Below are positions 49,631 through 58,440 of a DNA stretch of 64,000 bases, one piece after another. The notes under the pieces were generated by a model. The model saw only the letters and a program-made list of their open reading frames with translations. It was not told the origin of the DNA and ran no database searches. The stretch lies in the NCBI RefSeq assembly GCF_000721235.1, contig NZ_JOFH01000033.1, forward strand, positions 1 through 64,000, read 5' to 3'. The translations under genes and the position numbers were made by a program. Position 1 is the first letter of the stretch, and each line of letters opens with the position of its first letter. The stretch is from Streptomyces olivaceus. GTDB lineage: Bacteria; Actinomycetota; Actinomycetes; Streptomycetales; Streptomycetaceae.

Positions 49631-49765
49631 GTTTCCATCGGATGCAGGGCACCCGAGGAGAGTCCCGTCAGGGGCTGGAGGCGAAATCCGGCCGCTGGGA
49701 GACACCGTACGGCGTCCGGACGTCCGAAGGACCACCCGCTGAACCACCATCGCAAGGGAGCACGC

Positions 49766-50764
49766 ATGGCAACCCGTGCCGTCGCCCGTCGTAAGTCCGC
49801 CACCGGCGAGACCTCCGGCGCGGCAACCAGCGTCCGCGCCAACGGCGGAGAGCTCGCCGACCGCGATCTGGTCGGCATGTACCTCGACGAGATCGCCCGC
49901 ACACCCCTGCTCGACGCCGCCAAGGAGGTCGAGCTGTCCCAGACCATCGAGGCCGGTGTGTTCGCGCGGCAGGTTCTCGAAGGCTATGAGGAGACGGGGG
50001 CGGACGCCACCCGGGAGGAGCTCCAGGCCCTGATCGACGAGAGCGAGCGGGCCAAGGACGTCTTCATCCGTTCCAACCTCCGTCTCGTCGTCGCGGTCGC
50101 CCGGCGCTACCCGCGCAGTGGCCTGCCGCTCCTGGACCTGATCCAGGAGGGCAACGCCGGTCTGGTCCGCGCGGTCGAGAAGTTCGACTACCGCAAGGGC
50201 TTCAAGTTCTCGACGTACGCGACCTGGTGGATCCGGCAGGCCATCACCCGGTCCATCGCCGACCAGTCGCGCACCATCCGGCTGCCCGTGCACCTGGTGG
50301 AGGAGCTGGGCCGGATCCGGCGTGTGCAGCGCGAGTTCAACCGCGAGCACGGCCGCGAGCCGGAGCCCGCGGAGATCGCGGCCGAGCTGGGCTCGACACC
50401 GGAGCGCGTCACCGACGTGCTCGACTGGGCCCGCGACCCGGTCTCGCTGAACATGTCGGTGGACGACGAGGGCGAGACCCAGTTCGGCGACCTGCTGGAG
50501 GACACCTCCGCGGTCTCGCCCGAGCAGTCGGTGCTGACCCTGCTGCGCAGCGAGGAACTGGACGACCTCATCGGCCGCCTCGACCCGCGCACCGCGTCCA
50601 TCATCAAGATGCGGTACGGCATCGACGACGGCCGCGAGCGCACCCTCACCGAGGTCGGCAAGGAGCACGGCCTCACGCGTGAGCGCATTCGCCAGATCGA
50701 GAAGCACGCGCTGCTCGAACTGAAGAAGCTGGCCCGCTCCACCGGCTTCGAGGCGGCGGCGTAG
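49766..50764 (+). CDS. hrdD: RNA polymerase sigma factor HrdD (group 2)
   Basis: A 332-residue sigma-70-family factor, the same length as S. coelicolor HrdD. Region 1.2 starts at about 35 (LVGMYLDEIARTPLL). Region 2 at about 95-170 contains NLRLVVAVARRYPRSGLPLLDLIQEG and FSTYATWWIRQAITR (-10 recognition). Region 3 has RIRRVQREFNREHGREPEPAEIA. Region 4 has LDPRTASIIKMRYGIDDGR and GLTRERIRQIEKHALLELKK. It closely resembles the essential HrdB core but is dispensable in S. coelicolor. AAGGGAG precedes ATG 49766. Upstream codons in the same frame are ignored. Expected to rise under thiol-oxidative stress through the promoter at 49604. Confidence 0.95.
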   Translation: MATRAVARRKSATGETSGAATSVRANGGELADRDLVGMYLDEIARTPLLDAAKEVELSQTIEAGVFARQVLEGYEETGADATREELQALIDESERAKDVFIRSNLRLVVAVARRYPRSGLPLLDLIQEGNAGLVRAVEKFDYRKGFKFSTYATWWIRQAITRSIADQSRTIRLPVHLVEELGRIRRVQREFNREHGREPEPAEIAAELGSTPERVTDVLDWARDPVSLNMSVDDEGETQFGDLLEDTSAVSPEQSVLTLLRSEELDDLIGRLDPRTASIIKMRYGIDDGRERTLTEVGKEHGLTRERIRQIEKHALLELKKLARSTGFEAAA

Positions 50765-51218
50765 CCTACGGCGTGAGCGGCCGCGTCCCCGGTCGAGGTT
50801 CGCGGTCGTGGTGCGCGGTCGTGGTGCCGGCCGAGGTGCCTGACCGTCGCCGTGCGGGGCCGCACGGAGGCGTACGGCCGGTCGCCGCGTGACGCGGGGG
50901 CGTGACGTGACGGTTGGGGCGTGCGCCGGTGGGCGAAGGCCGCGCGAACATGGCCGTACAACGCTGCTTCAACCGGCGAGGGCCGGGAACAAGACCGACG
51001 AGCCCCGCCGTACCTGTGGACCACGTCCCGACGCACTCCCCCCGGCGCCGGGACTTCCCCGAGCCGGGCTCGGTGCCTCTCCCCCCGAGGCGCCGGGTCC
51101 GGCTCTTTCCGTGCCGCGAGCGGGCCGGGGCCGGTCCGCGTAGGGGCATCGGCCGGGTGCCGGAGCAGAGCGGGGAGGCGGGGCACCCCGAACCTGAACC
51201 CCGGGGTGGCCCGCCGAA
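50765..51218. other. 454-bp intergenic region without a supported gene
   Basis: Between hrdD and a TetR gene. Only degenerate 12-13-bp repeats (ggtcgtggtgcgc type, about 50793-50840) and GC-driven open frames without family resemblance or ribosome-binding sites. Confidence 0.6.
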
Positions 51219-51233
51219 TGGCAGATTCTGCCA
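51219..51233. promoter_or_regulatory. Palindromic operator upstream of the TetR gene
   Basis: tggcaga-t-tctgcca, perfect 7-bp arms, 20 bp before the GTG at 51254. TAGCCT (51244-51249) fits a -10 for a leaderless transcript. Probable autoregulatory site. Confidence 0.55.
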
Positions 51234-51253
51234 CAGCGGCATAGCCTGCCGAA

Positions 51254-51994
51254 GTGAGCAGCACCATCCCCGCATCCCCCGACCCGGGGCAGGGGCCCGT
51301 CTCCCTGACCGAGCGGCGCAAGGCCGAAACCCGGATGGAGATCGCCCGCGCGGCGGCCCGCCTCTTCGTCGGCCAGGGCCTGCGGGCCACCCGGGCCGAG
51401 GACATCGCGCGGGCCGCCGGAGTCGCCCCGCGCACCTTCTACCGGTACTTCGCGACCAAGGAGGAGGCTGTCGCCCCGCTCTACGCCCTCGGCGCCGAGG
51501 GCTGGGTGCGGACGGTGCGCGAGGCCCCCGCCGAACTGTCCCCGCCCGAGGCCCTGGAACACGCCGTGCGGCACACGCTGACGCCGGGGGCCGCGGTCTC
51601 GGCGCCCTCCTGGGAGTGGGCCCGCACCCTCGTCCGGCTCGCGGAGAGCAGTCCGGCGCTGCGCAAGGTGTGGGCGGAGGTCTGCCACGTCACGGAGCGC
51701 GGTCTGCTGCAGGCGCTGGCGGCGCGGATGTCCGGCGGTGACGCCCACGCGGCCGCGCGGCTGGCGTCCACCCCGCGGCTGCAGTTCGGGGCGGCGGTGG
51801 CGGCCGCGGCCGTACGCGTCGCGGTGGAGCACTGGGCGGCCCGCCCGCCGGGGGCGCCCGGCCCGCTGGAGACGGCACTGCGGAACCTGCAGGCGCTGCG
51901 CGAGTTCGACTGGGGCGATGGCGGCGGTGGGTGTGATGGCCGTGATGGGGGCCTTCCGGGCGACGGGGCCGGTGCCGGCGCCGCCGACGCGTGA
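51254..51994 (+). CDS. TetR-family regulator
   Basis: A 246-residue repressor. The HTH at about 22-68 reads RMEIARAAARLFVGQGLRAT, DIARAAGVAPRTFYRYFATKEEA. The central helices include WEWARTLVRLAESSPALR. The C-terminal 30 residues are a Gly/Asp/Ala-rich tail. No ribosome-binding site is seen before GTG 51254; a -10-like TAGCCT just upstream suggests a leaderless mRNA. It overlies a palindromic operator and is convergent with the WYL regulator, with no obvious target gene beside it. Confidence 0.9.
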   Translation: MSSTIPASPDPGQGPVSLTERRKAETRMEIARAAARLFVGQGLRATRAEDIARAAGVAPRTFYRYFATKEEAVAPLYALGAEGWVRTVREAPAELSPPEALEHAVRHTLTPGAAVSAPSWEWARTLVRLAESSPALRKVWAEVCHVTERGLLQALAARMSGGDAHAAARLASTPRLQFGAAVAAAAVRVAVEHWAARPPGAPGPLETALRNLQALREFDWGDGGGGCDGRDGGLPGDGAGAGAADA

Positions 51995-52028
51995 CCCGGG
52001 GGTCGGGCGGGCGCGCCGACGGCGGCCG

Positions 52029-53000
52029 TCACGTGCTCTCCGTCGCCCGTACGAGCCGTGCCGCCAGTTCCCGGACGCGGTCCGCCAGCTCCGCCGGCCG
52101 CCGCACCCGGAACTCCAGGCCCGTCGTCGCGAGCCGCACCGCCACCGCCTCCGGCGCGTCGGACACGGTCGCCCGCAGCACGCACGACATGCCGTCGTCG
52201 GTCGCCTCCGGCGCCCCGAACCACTGCGGCAGCCGCGACGCGGCCACCTCGGCCGGTACGGCGAAGAGGACGTCGATCTCGTAGGAGTCGCCGAGCCGCT
52301 GCAGTGAGCGCCGCAGGTACTCCGCGGCGTCCCGGGCAGGCAGCTCCCGGGGCGTGAACCGCGCGCCGGTGGCGAACGGTTCGGCGACCCGGTCCACCCG
52401 GAAGGTCCGCCAGTCCTCCCGGCCGAGGTCGTAGGCGACCAGATACCAGCGCGCCCCCGTCGACACCAGCCGGTGCGGCTCCGTGAGGCGGCGCGACTTT
52501 GTGCCGTCCGCCGCGCGGTAGGCGAACCGCAGCCGCTCCTGCCCGGCCACCGCCGAGGCCATGACGGTCAGTGTCCCGGGGTCGATGCCCGGGCCGTCGC
52601 CGCCGGTCAGCGGCGTGGTCGCGGCATGGAACGTCGTGACACGGTGCCGCAGGCGCGACGGCAGCACCTGCTCCAGCTTGGCCAGCGCCCTGACCGACGC
52701 CTCGTCCAGCCCCGCGACCGCGTGCCCGGCTCCGGCCCGCAGCCCGACCGCGATGGCCACCGCCTCCTCGTCGTCGAGGACCAGCGGGGGCATCGCCTTC
52801 CCGGCGACCAGCCGGTAGCCGCCGTCCGAGCCCATGGACGCCTGCACGGGGTAGCCCAGCTCGCGCAGGCGGTCGATGTCCCGCCGGATCGTGCGCCGGG
52901 AGACGCCGAGCCGTTCGGCCAGCTCGCCGCCGGGCCATTCACGGGGCGTCTGGAGAAGCGAGAGGAGCGTCAGCAGCCGGGCCGGAGTGTCCGTCGTCAT
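52029..53000 (-). CDS. YafY/WYL-domain transcriptional regulator
   Basis: A 323-residue regulator. The DeoR-type HTH at the N-terminus (about 5-60) contains RLLTLLSLLQTPREWPGGEL and SRRTIRRDIDRLRELGYPVQ. The WYL domain (about 130-215) has RLTEPHRLVSTGARWYLVAYDLGREDWRTFRVDRV. The C-terminal WCX extension ends the protein. WYL proteins sense nucleotides or other ligands and often act as activators. The ATG at 53000 is chosen because the HTH begins five residues later. It is transcribed away from fruR with a 292-bp gap that contains 18-19-bp repeats. Confidence 0.92.
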   Translation of the reverse strand: MTTDTPARLLTLLSLLQTPREWPGGELAERLGVSRRTIRRDIDRLRELGYPVQASMGSDGGYRLVAGKAMPPLVLDDEEAVAIAVGLRAGAGHAVAGLDEASVRALAKLEQVLPSRLRHRVTTFHAATTPLTGGDGPGIDPGTLTVMASAVAGQERLRFAYRAADGTKSRRLTEPHRLVSTGARWYLVAYDLGREDWRTFRVDRVAEPFATGARFTPRELPARDAAEYLRRSLQRLGDSYEIDVLFAVPAEVAASRLPQWFGAPEATDDGMSCVLRATVSDAPEAVAVRLATTGLEFRVRRPAELADRVRELAARLVRATEST

Positions 53001-53114
53001 CCACCGAGGATGCCGCACATCTGGGACAGCATCTGTCCTACCGGTCGCCCTCGTGGCCGTCCCTCGGTGGCCCTCCCGGTTGTTCTCTCCCCCTGTCCCC
53101 TGTTCTCCGGCCAG

Positions 53115-53169
53115 GGCCGGCTTCCCACTCAGTGGCCGGCTTCCACTCAGCGGTCGGCTTCCACTCAGC
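53115..53169. repeat. Three 18-19-bp tandem repeats
   Basis: ggccggcttcccactcagt (53115), ggccggcttccactcagc (53134) and ggtcggcttccactcagc (53152), in the gap between the WYL gene and fruR. Confidence 0.8.
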
Positions 53170-53218
53170 GCCTGTGCCCGTTCGTGCCCACTTGGGTCCG
53201 AACGTGTCCGTGTTCCTG

Positions 53219-53247
53219 TTTACATCCCGGAAAACCGGGCGTAGCCT
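53219..53247 (+). promoter_or_regulatory. Probable promoter of the fructose operon
   Basis: TTTACA (53219-53224), 17 bp, TAGCCT (53242-53247), about 45 bp before the fruR ATG. The spacer contains cccggaaaaccggg (53226-53239), an inverted repeat that could bind FruR. Confidence 0.5.
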
Positions 53248-53292
53248 CCGAGAGAAACCACAGGTTCGGGCACGGTTCGGAGGTGAACGGTC

Positions 53293-54054
53293 ATGTACGC
53301 ACCGGAGCGGCAGCAGGAGATCCTCCGGCTCGCCCGGGACAGTGGCCGGGTGGACGTGGTGTCGCTGGCCGAGGAGTTCCAGGTGACGGCGGAGACCATC
53401 CGCCGCGACCTCAAGGCGCTGGACCGGGCCGGACTGCTCCGCCGGGTGCACGGCGGCGCGATTCCCGCCGGGCGGCTGGACTTCGAGCCGGACCTCGCCG
53501 AGCGCGAGTCCACCGCCGCCGACGAGAAGGACCGCATCGCCGAGGCGGCCCTCGCGGAGCTGCCGGCCGAGGGCACGCTGATCCTCGACGCCGGTTCGAC
53601 GGTGGCCCGCATGGCCGCCGCCATCCCGCCCGGGGCCTCGCTGACCGTCGTCACCCACAGCCTGCCCATCGCGGCCCGGCTCGCCGACCACCCCGGCATC
53701 CAGCTCCACCTGGTCGGCGGGCGGGTGCGGCACCGTACGCGCGCCGCCGTGGACGCCTGGGCGCTGCGCGCCTACGGCGAGATCCGCGCCGACGTGACCG
53801 TGGTGGCGGCCAACGGCTTCTCCGTCGAGTACGGCCTGACCACGCCCGACCTCGCCGAGGCCGCCGTCAAGCGGGCCGCCGTGGCCGCCGCCCGCCGGGT
53901 GGTGCTGGTGGCCGACTCCTCGAAGTACGGGCAGGAGCACTTCGCCCGCTTCGGTGCCCTGGACGACGTGGACCTGCTGATCACCGACAGCGGGCTCAGC
54001 CCCGAAGACACCAACGCCGTCGAGCGCGCCGGCACGGGAGTAGTACGCGCATGA
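53293..54054 (+). CDS. fruR: FruR, DeoR-family regulator of fructose uptake
   Basis: A 253-residue repressor. The DeoR helix-turn-helix at the N-terminus reads ERQQEILRLARDSGRVDVVS, AETIRRDLKALDRAGLLRRVHGGA. The DeoRC sensor domain follows (LILDAGSTVARMAAAI, VVTHSLPIAARLAD, LVADSSKYGQEHFARFG). Ligands in the family are fructose-1-phosphate or related sugar phosphates. Its TGA overlaps the fruK ATG (ATGA at 54051-54054), so regulator, kinase and transporter form one coupled unit. Matches SCO3198. Confidence 0.93.
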   Translation: MYAPERQQEILRLARDSGRVDVVSLAEEFQVTAETIRRDLKALDRAGLLRRVHGGAIPAGRLDFEPDLAERESTAADEKDRIAEAALAELPAEGTLILDAGSTVARMAAAIPPGASLTVVTHSLPIAARLADHPGIQLHLVGGRVRHRTRAAVDAWALRAYGEIRADVTVVAANGFSVEYGLTTPDLAEAAVKRAAVAAARRVVLVADSSKYGQEHFARFGALDDVDLLITDSGLSPEDTNAVERAGTGVVRA

Positions 54055-54998
54055 TCCTCACCGTCACCCCCAACCCGTCCCTCGACCGCACCTACGAGCT
54101 CCCCCGGCTGGACCGCGGCGAGGTCGTCCGCGCCACCGGCGAGCGGGTGGACCCGGGCGGCAAGGGCGTCAACGTCTCGCGTGCGGTGACGGCGGCCGGA
54201 CGGCGCACCGTCGCGGTGCTCCCGCTCGGCGGCGCGCCGGGCGCCCTGGTGGCCGACCTCCTCGACGCGCAGGGCATCGAGGTGGCGCCGGTGCCGATCG
54301 CCGGGGCCACCCGCTCCAACATCGCGCTCGCCGAGGCCGACGGCGTCCTGACGAAGATCAACGCGCCGGGCCCCGAACTGACGGCGGCCGAACGGGAACT
54401 GCTCCTGGAGACCGTACGGCGGCAGTCGCACGACGCGGACTGGATCGCCTGCTGCGGCAGCCTGCCCCGCTCGCTCGCCCCGTCCTGGTACGCCGACCTG
54501 GTCGCCCGCGCCCACACCGCCGGGGTCCGCATCGCCCTGGACACCTCCGGACCGGCGCTGCTCCAGGCGTTGCGGGAGCGGCCGGACGTGGTCAAGCCCA
54601 ACGCCGAGGAACTGGCCGAGGCCGTCGGGCGTCCGCTGGGCACCGTCGGCGACGCGGTGAAGGCCGCGGAGGAGCTGCGGGAGCTGGGCGCCGGGGCCGT
54701 GCTCGCCAGCCTCGGCGCCGACGGCCAGCTGCTCGTGGACGACGCGGGCACCTGGTACGGCAACGCCCGCGTGGACGCCGTACGCAGCAACGTCGGTGCC
54801 GGGGACTCCTCCCTGGCCGGTTTCCTCGTCGCCGGGGGAGTGGGGCCCGCCGCCCTGGCCTCCGCCGTCGCGCACGGTGCCGCCGCCGTCCGGCTGCCCG
54901 GCAGTGTGATGCCGACGCCGGGCGACCTGGACCCGGCAGCGGTGACCGTCACGGCCGAGGTGCCCCTGGACCGTGCGCTCCGGGAGCCCGCGTCGTGA
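54051..54998 (+). CDS. fruK: 1-phosphofructokinase
   Basis: A 315-residue PfkB-family sugar kinase that converts fructose-1-phosphate to fructose-1,6-bisphosphate. Diagnostic features are the start ILTVTPNPSLDRTYEL, DPGGKGVNVSRAV (sugar binding), VVKPNAEELAEAVG and the ATP/catalytic box NVGAGDSSLAGFLVA with its Asp. The ATG at 54051 overlaps the fruR stop by four bases, and GGGAG lies about 10 bp upstream. fruA follows after 82 bp. Confidence 0.95.
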   Translation: MILTVTPNPSLDRTYELPRLDRGEVVRATGERVDPGGKGVNVSRAVTAAGRRTVAVLPLGGAPGALVADLLDAQGIEVAPVPIAGATRSNIALAEADGVLTKINAPGPELTAAERELLLETVRRQSHDADWIACCGSLPRSLAPSWYADLVARAHTAGVRIALDTSGPALLQALRERPDVVKPNAEELAEAVGRPLGTVGDAVKAAEELRELGAGAVLASLGADGQLLVDDAGTWYGNARVDAVRSNVGAGDSSLAGFLVAGGVGPAALASAVAHGAAAVRLPGSVMPTPGDLDPAAVTVTAEVPLDRALREPAS

Positions 54999-55080
54999 AC
55001 CTCCTCTGCCGTGCCGTTTTCCTTCCCTTCCCCGCCCCTGAGCCCGAGTTGCGGGCGATACGCGAGCTAAGGAGCCCGCG

Positions 55081-57237
55081 ATGAGCGACATGATCAGCGC
55101 CGATCTGGTCGACCTCGACCTGTCCGCCGAGACCAAGGAAGCGGCGGCGCGCGCCCTCGCGGAACGGATGGTGACCCGCGGCCGGGTGACCGACCTGGAG
55201 GGCTTCCTCGCCGACGTGGCCGCCCGCGAGGCGCAGATGCCGACCGGCCTCGACGGCGGCATCGGCATCCCGCACTGCCGCAGCGAGCACGTCACCGAGC
55301 CGACGCTCGCCTTCGGGCGCAGTGCGGCCGGGATCGACTTCGGGGCGGCGGACGGGCCGGCCGACCTGGTCTTCCTGATCGCCGCACCGGCGGGGGCCGA
55401 CGACGCCCATCTGACGATCCTGTCCGCGCTGGCCCGGCAGCTGATGAACGCCGAGTTCACCGCCGCGCTGCGCTCGGTGGGCGACGCGGCGGACGCGGCG
55501 GCGCTGATCCGCGGGGAGGATCCGGCACCGGCGGACGAACCCCGCGCGGGCGCCGAGCCGGTCGGTGAGTCGACGGGCGGGACGGCCGGCGATGCGACGG
55601 GCGGGACGGCCGGCGTGGCGGCAGGTGACGGGCCCGGCGATTCGGCCGGCGAGGAGTCCGGCGGTGGAGAGTCCGGCGGTGAGGGGGCCGGCGAGTCCGG
55701 GCGGCCGTTCCGGATCGTCGCCGTCACCTCCTGCCCCACCGGCATCGCACACACCTACATGGCGGCCGAGTCGCTGGAGAACGCGGGGCGCGAGGCGGGC
55801 GTCGAAGTCGTCGTCGAGACCCAGGGCTCGGCCGGTTTCACCCGGCTCGACCCGGCGGTGATCGCGGCGGCGGACGGCGTGATCCTCGCCCATGACGTCG
55901 CCGTGCGCGAGAAGGACCGCTTCGCCGGCAAGCCGACCGTCGACACCGGCGTCAAGGCGGCCGTCAACCGGCCCGGCGAGCTGATCGGCGAGGTCCGCTC
56001 GAAGGCGGCCCGCGGCGAGGTCACGGCGGCCGGCGGCGCGGGGGGCGGCGGCGCGGCCGGTGCGGACGGGGCCACGCCGGTCGGGCGCGGCGGCGAGTCA
56101 GGCGAGGGGTACGGCACCCGGCTCCGCACGTGGCTGATGTCCGGCGTCAGCTACATGGTCCCGTTCGTCGCCGCGGGCGGCCTGCTGATCGCCCTCGGGT
56201 TCGCGATCGGCGGCTACGAGATCAACAAGGCGCCGTCCGTGATGGACCACTTCGTGTGGACCCAGGCGGACAGCTGGGCGGCCCTGCTCTACCAGATCGG
56301 CGGCGTGTCCTTCGCCTTCCTCGTCCCCGTGCTGGCCGGCTACATCGCCTACGGCATGGCCGACCGGCCGGGCCTGGTCCCCGGCTTCGTCGGCGGCTCC
56401 ATCGCGCTGACCATCGACGCGGGCTTCCTGGGCGGACTGGCGGCCGGTCTGATCTCCGGCGCCGTGGTGCTGGCGATCCAGCGGGTCCGCATACCGGCGG
56501 CGCTGCGCGGCATCATGCCGGTGGTGGTGATCCCGCTGATCTCCTCGGCGGTCGTCGGGTTCCTGATGTTCGTGGTGATCGGCAAGCCCATCGCGTCCGC
56601 GCAGGAGGCGATGACCGACTGGCTGAACGGTCTTTCCGGCGCCAACGCGGTCCTGCTCGGCGCGCTGCTCGGCCTGATGATGTGCTTCGACCTCGGCGGC
56701 CCGGTCAACAAGGTTGCCTACACCTTCGCCACCGCGGGCATCGCGGTCTCGGACCCGAGTGACTCCGCGATGAAGATCATGGCGGCGGTGATGGCGGCCG
56801 GCATGGTCCCGCCGCTGGCGCTGGCCCTGGCCACCACGGTGCGCGCCCGGCTCTTCAACGCCGCCGAGCGCGAGAACGGCAAGGCCGCCTGGGTCCTGGG
56901 CGCCTCCTTCATCTCCGAGGGCGCGATTCCGTTCGCCGCAGCCGACCCGCTGCGTGTCATCCCGTCCTCCATGGTGGGCGGCGCGATCACCGGTGCCCTG
57001 TCCATGGCCTTCGGTGCCACGCTGCGCGCCCCGCACGGCGGCGTCTTCGTGGTCCCGCTGATCGGGAACCCGCTGCTCTACCTGGTCGCCGTCGCGGCCG
57101 GCGTGTGCGTCACGACGGCGCTGGTGATCGTCCTCAAGGGGCTGCGCAGGCCGGTGCCGGGTGCGACGGCCCAGGGGCCGGGCGGCGGTACGGACCCGTC
57201 GGCTCCGTCGGGCGCGAAGCAGCCGGTGGCGGCGTAA
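55081..57237 (+). CDS. fruA: Fructose-specific PTS enzyme IIABC
   Basis: A 718-residue three-domain phosphotransferase permease. IIA (about 1-150) has phospho-His65 in GIGIPHCRS. A Gly/Glu/Ser linker (about 150-208) follows. IIB (about 210-310) has phospho-Cys218 in AVTSCPTGIAHTYMAAE. A second Gly/Ala linker leads to IIC (about 345-700) with eight or more membrane helices (MSGVSYMVPFVAAGGLLIAL, DLGGPVNKVAYTFA). It takes up fructose and delivers fructose-1-phosphate to FruK. AAGGAG lies 7-8 bp before ATG 55081. Confidence 0.96.
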   Translation: MSDMISADLVDLDLSAETKEAAARALAERMVTRGRVTDLEGFLADVAAREAQMPTGLDGGIGIPHCRSEHVTEPTLAFGRSAAGIDFGAADGPADLVFLIAAPAGADDAHLTILSALARQLMNAEFTAALRSVGDAADAAALIRGEDPAPADEPRAGAEPVGESTGGTAGDATGGTAGVAAGDGPGDSAGEESGGGESGGEGAGESGRPFRIVAVTSCPTGIAHTYMAAESLENAGREAGVEVVVETQGSAGFTRLDPAVIAAADGVILAHDVAVREKDRFAGKPTVDTGVKAAVNRPGELIGEVRSKAARGEVTAAGGAGGGGAAGADGATPVGRGGESGEGYGTRLRTWLMSGVSYMVPFVAAGGLLIALGFAIGGYEINKAPSVMDHFVWTQADSWAALLYQIGGVSFAFLVPVLAGYIAYGMADRPGLVPGFVGGSIALTIDAGFLGGLAAGLISGAVVLAIQRVRIPAALRGIMPVVVIPLISSAVVGFLMFVVIGKPIASAQEAMTDWLNGLSGANAVLLGALLGLMMCFDLGGPVNKVAYTFATAGIAVSDPSDSAMKIMAAVMAAGMVPPLALALATTVRARLFNAAERENGKAAWVLGASFISEGAIPFAAADPLRVIPSSMVGGAITGALSMAFGATLRAPHGGVFVVPLIGNPLLYLVAVAAGVCVTTALVIVLKGLRRPVPGATAQGPGGGTDPSAPSGAKQPVAA

Positions 57238-57337
57238 GGGGATAAGGGGAAGGACGGACGGCGAGCGCCGCGGGCGGCGCCCGCACCGGGCGGCCCATTG
57301 GGGTGAGTTGGGAGGGACAGCCGCAGCCGGACAGTCC

Positions 57338-57371
57338 CTAGGACACCCGGGCCGCTAGGACACCTGGGCCG
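57338..57371. repeat. 17-bp tandem duplication at the end of the DUF6227-like gene
   Basis: ctaggacacccgggccg (57338-57354) repeated as ctaggacacctgggccg (57355-57371). The second copy carries the real stop (TAG at 57355-57357), so the gene's last codons are duplicated downstream of it. Confidence 0.8.
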
Positions 57372-58101
57372 CGCGCCGTTCCATCGCCAGGCGGGCCGTG
57401 TCCTCGCTGTCGTAGACCTCGCACATGTGCCGGCCGTCGGGCGTGTCCGTGTGCTCGACCTCCCAGAGGGAGATCTCCGCGCCGTCGGGCAGTAAGAACG
57501 CGTGCTCGTAGAGCGAGAAGCCGATCCGGGCGCGCCCCGCGCGCCCGGGGACGCCGAAGGCCTGGGTGATCTGGTGCGCGGACGCCGTCGCCAGCAGGGC
57601 GGCGAGGTCGGCTCCGGGCCGGTCGGCGTTCTCCGCGCGGCGCAGCAGCCGGCGGGCGTGGTCGGCCGAGGCGTCGCGGACATAGGCGTGCCGCGGGGCG
57701 GGAACCGGGGACAACTGCACCTGCACCGCCAGCTCGAAGTCCGGTGTCTCCGGCGGCAGTGCCAGCCGCGCGGTCGCGGTGCGCAGCTCCTCCTCGTCCA
57801 CGTACACCTCGTGCTGCGGCTCGCTGCCCGGCGCGGGGTTGTGGACGAGCTCCCAGAGGGTCAGCGCCGAGCCGTCGGCGAGCAGCCAGGTGTGCCGGTA
57901 CGTCTCGCGGTGCAGCCCCGCGCTGTGGTGCGCGGAGTGCAGGGAGCCGTCGTGCGCGAGCGCGCAGTCCAGCAGCCGTATCGTCTCGTCGGGCAGCTCG
58001 AACGAGTTCAGGGCGCGACCGAGTAGCCGCATGAGATGCTCCTCCGGAGACTCGGGCGACTCGGGTGGTTCGTACGCTGCCGTCTCGTACGGAACGCTCA
58101 A
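57355..58101 (-). CDS. DUF6227-like streptomycete protein with a TTA codon
   Basis: A 248-residue protein conserved in Streptomyces and of unknown function. It consists of two similar halves: HTWLLADGSALTLWELVHN at about 70-90 and YEHAFLLPDGAEISLWEVEHT at about 197-218, each followed by a HEVYV/CEVYD segment, so it is an internal duplication. No signal or membrane segment. Codon 203 (minus strand 57495-57493) is TTA, the rare leucine codon read by the bldA tRNA; I found no other in-frame TTA in the window. That points to translation late in development. The ATG at 58101 is the start used. It is convergent with fruA. I recall the DUF number from similar proteins and am only fairly sure of it. 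Confidence 0.75.
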   Translation of the reverse strand: MSVPYETAAYEPPESPESPEEHLMRLLGRALNSFELPDETIRLLDCALAHDGSLHSAHHSAGLHRETYRHTWLLADGSALTLWELVHNPAPGSEPQHEVYVDEEELRTATARLALPPETPDFELAVQVQLSPVPAPRHAYVRDASADHARRLLRRAENADRPGADLAALLATASAHQITQAFGVPGRAGRARIGFSLYEHAFLLPDGAEISLWEVEHTDTPDGRHMCEVYDSEDTARLAMERRAAQVS

Positions 58102-58440
58102 GGTTTCTCCCGGCGTTGCTGCATGTCACCTTGTGGGTGCATACCGTAGCCCCTCGGTCGGACGTCGTGCCCGGGAACCGAGAAAACGTATGCACGAAAA
58201 ACGCGGTAGTCACGCAAGAAGTTCCCGTGCGAGCCGACGGGCCGTCAAAAACCGCTGCTCAGGAGCCTGTCGGACCGCTCTTCGTCTTCGTGACTCCGTA
58301 GGCACCTGCCCGCCGCGCGGGCCCCGCACACCTCCCCGCCCGCGCCCCGGTACGCGGCATGGCGCATTCCGGTGCATCCCATCGCGTTCCAGCGCATCCC
58401 CTGCCCGTGCCCCATGCGTGCCCTACGCGTGGCCGTGCAA
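58102..58440. other. 339-bp intergenic region without a supported gene
   Basis: Upstream of the DUF6227-like gene and downstream of the P1 peptidase gene. The part next to 58101 is relatively AT-rich and probably promoter; the rest is a C-rich series of short near-repeats (gcatccc, cccgt) with no family-like reading frame. Confidence 0.55.

Noticed and set aside
50766..51275. Gene antisense to the hrdD-tetR gap
   Set aside because: Arg/Pro/Gly-rich translation without family resemblance or ribosome-binding site.
58065..58301. Short plus-strand frame upstream of the DUF6227-like gene
   Set aside because: Overlaps the promoter and N-terminus of that gene, with no conserved pattern.
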